Assembly (NCBI GenBank): GCA_038207265.1
Contig: JBBQZZ010000004.1
Coordinates: 186,001-250,000 of the forward strand
Source: JACMLD01 sp038207265
GTDB taxonomy: Bacteria > Bacteroidota > Bacteroidia > Chitinophagales > Chitinophagaceae
DNA length: 64,000 nucleotides
Direction of reading: 5' to 3'
Below the pieces are notes generated by a model that saw nothing but the letters and a program-made list of their open reading frames with translations, did not search any database and was not told the DNA's origin. Shown here one piece after another: positions 62,640-64,000 of this stretch. Both the position numbers and the translations under genes were made by a program. Every line of letters begins with the position of its first letter. Within the stretch, counting starts at the first letter, position 1.

Positions 62640-63308
62640 TACAGGCCTTTTTTTAACCTGGTTCATCACATTTGTTCTTATTCTTTCACATCGGCTAAGA
62701 TGAAAATGCATGATCTCTTCTTTTTTATAAATCTCTTCCAACGAATTTCTGAGCATGGCTTTTGCGCGGTTAAGCCTCACTTTTACATTTGCTTCACTGA
62801 GATCAAGGCAAGCCTGTGTTTCCGCAATATTCATGTCTTCAATTTCACGCATAATAAATACAGTTCTGTATTTTTCAGGAAGCTGGAATATTGCCTCTTC
62901 CAAAACAGCTTTTAATTCTGTATTGAGTAATTTCATAAGCGGATTTCGCACTTCAGTTGATGCGGACTTAAATATTTTGTTTTCGATTTGATCATCATTT
63001 AATAAAATGGATTGTTTGCTCCTTTTTACTCTTAACAGGCTTTCATTAATCAGAATCCGTGTCAGCCAGGTTGAAAAGCCCGACCTGAATTCAAACTTAG
63101 CAAGATTTTCATAAGCGTTTATATACGATACCTGCATCACATCTTCAGCTTCTGCATCATTGCTGAGAATGGACATTGCAATGCGATAGAGTCGTTGATT
63201 ATATCGTGTTACCAGTAGAGCATACAAATTCTTCTCCCCGCCCAGTACGCGAAGCACGATATCGTTATCAGACATCACAGTTGCCGGATTAGCGCCCTTG
63301 TTATTCAT
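62634..63308 (-). CDS. ECF-type RNA polymerase sigma factor
   Basis: 224 residues. Region 2 at about 35-105 (YNQRLYRIAMSILSNDAEAEDV, FRSGFSTWLTRILINE) and region 4 at about 140-200 (LPEKYRTVFIMREIEDMNIA, ANVKVRLNRAKAMLRN). A short Arg/Lys-rich tail follows. An ECF-type promoter at 63328-63354 sits 20-46 bases upstream, matching the promoter of the divergent DUF4142 gene, which suggests autoregulation. No anti-sigma gene is adjacent in the window. Confidence 0.9.
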   Translation of the reverse strand: MNNKGANPATVMSDNDIVLRVLGGEKNLYALLVTRYNQRLYRIAMSILSNDAEAEDVMQVSYINAYENLAKFEFRSGFSTWLTRILINESLLRVKRSKQSILLNDDQIENKIFKSASTEVRNPLMKLLNTELKAVLEEAIFQLPEKYRTVFIMREIEDMNIAETQACLDLSEANVKVRLNRAKAMLRNSLEEIYKKEEIMHFHLSRCERIRTNVMNQVKKRPVL

Positions 63309-63327
63309 TTTTGTTAAACTTCTATTG

Positions 63328-63354
63328 GAGTAAATTATTGAAGAAAGGTTACAA
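63328..63354 (-). promoter_or_regulatory. ECF-type promoter of the sigma factor gene (predicted)
   Basis: On the minus strand TTGTAAC (63348-63354), a 16-base spacer, then ACTC (63328-63331), with the start codon at 63308. Same layout as the divergent promoter at 63417-63443; beyond the -35, both share TTTACTC or ATTACTC followed by N-AATA. Confidence 0.6.
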
Positions 63355-63416
63355 ATTTGTCGCGATAATTTTTATATGGAACCAATAAACCCAGTCAAAA
63401 TTATTACCAGGTTTAA

Positions 63417-63443
63417 TTGTAACCTTCTGCAGGTAAATTACTC
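63417..63443 (+). promoter_or_regulatory. ECF-type promoter of the DUF4142 gene (predicted)
   Basis: TTGTAAC (63417-63423), a 16-base spacer, then ACTC (63440-63443), 31 bases ahead of the DUF4142 start. Near-identical arrangement to the sigma gene promoter on the other strand. Confidence 0.6.
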
Positions 63444-63473
63444 AAATACCTAACCAATTAAAAATTTAGCATT

Positions 63474-64000
63474 ATGAAATCAATTATTTTAAAGTCTGCA
63501 ACGGTCCTTATTGCTTCCGCTCTTCTTGCAACGGATGCTTTTGCCCAGCCATCGCAAAAACTTTCAGATCCGGAAATTGCTTCCGTTGCGGTGGTTGCGA
63601 ATCAAACCGACATAGAGTATGCAATGATTGCAAAGAAAAAAACAAATAACGCAGAAGTAATCAAATTTGCGGAAACAATGGCAAAAGACCACCAGTCTGT
63701 AATAGACCAGGCCGTGGCGTTGGTTACAAAACTAGGTGTAACGCCTAAGGACAATGCAGTAAGCAAATCATTGCAAGCTGGCGGCATCAAAACAAAAAAA
63801 TTACTCAATTCAAAAACAGGCGCCGCTTTTGACAAAGCCTATATAGACAATGAAGTTGCTTATCACAAAGCAGTTATATCTACAGTAGAAAATGTACTGA
63901 TTAAAGATGCCAGCAATAAAGAACTAAAAGAATTATTACTAAGTGTGGTACCCATTTTAAAAACACACCTGGAACATGCCGAGATGGTGCAGAAAATGAT
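63474..64000 (+). CDS. DUF4142-domain protein (3' end beyond the window)
   Basis: 175 full codons are visible. Signal peptide about 1-25 (ATDAFAQ). The body is helical (EIASVAVVANQTDIEYAMIA, VIKFAETMAKDHQSVIDQAV, FDKAYIDNEVAYHKAVI), matching DUF4142, a ferritin-like helical bundle annotated in stress-related proteins. The frame stays open to the window edge. Promoter matches the sigma gene promoter, so it is probably a target of that sigma factor. Confidence 0.88.
   Translation, partial: MKSIILKSATVLIASALLATDAFAQPSQKLSDPEIASVAVVANQTDIEYAMIAKKKTNNAEVIKFAETMAKDHQSVIDQAVALVTKLGVTPKDNAVSKSLQAGGIKTKKLLNSKTGAAFDKAYIDNEVAYHKAVISTVENVLIKDASNKELKELLLSVVPILKTHLEHAEMVQKM

Overview
The window looks like chromosomal DNA of a Bacteroidota bacterium, most probably a member of the Chitinophagaceae. 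The support is two type IX secretion cargo proteins (one with a gliding-motility C-terminal domain), SprB-type repeats, a TonB receptor behind a TPP riboswitch, a DUF4954 protein, DUF2807 head GIN proteins, few Shine-Dalgarno sites, and an EF-P of a kind I associate with this family. Genus-level placement is not possible from reading alone.

Layout. 1-3578 (minus) is a tripartite export operon: TolC-like protein, lipoprotein adaptor and an FtsX/MacB-type permease cut by the window edge, joined by 4-base ATGA overlaps. 3852-11895 holds a truncated GT39 glycosyltransferase, a metallo-beta-lactamase-fold hydrolase, an unknown helical-repeat protein, a large PKD/gliding-CTD protein and a DUF4403 lipoprotein. 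An intergenic region near 7390-7578 has stacked hairpins and a terminator with no gene in front of it. 12439-20289 (minus) is a copper/silver efflux island: a CusA-type RND pump split into two reading frames, CusC, two CusB-like adaptors, a protein with three heavy-metal-binding modules and a small Cys/His-rich protein.

20692-23653 (plus) is a sigma factor, a membrane-anchored outer-membrane beta-barrel and a SprB-repeat/haem lipoprotein. Then come a SET-domain protein, MgtE and an S9 peptidase. 28279-28876 is a GC-rich, hierarchical array of hairpin repeats lying directly upstream of a single-domain HUH/Y1 transposase, which looks like a REP/RAYT pair. 29582-38536 is housekeeping: glmS, a DUF4954 protein, a T9SS cargo, der, era and initiator tRNA-Met with its terminator.

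38695-53318 has two head GIN paralogues, the TPP riboswitch with its TonB receptor, a rhodanese-PASTA-ddl operon, a ferredoxin divergent from a LuxC-like reductase, DegP, a GH13 amylase, ispH and a sugar-phosphate isomerase-like protein. 53521-58930 (minus) carries accC, accB, efp (with arginine in the modification loop) and a BlaR1/BlaI-type pair with two perfect operator palindromes. The right end has a thioredoxin-like protein, a Gfo/Idh/MocA oxidoreductase, a GMC oxidoreductase, an ECF sigma factor and a DUF4142 gene running off the edge. The sigma gene and the DUF4142 gene have matching divergent ECF-type promoters, and a similar one precedes the head GIN genes.
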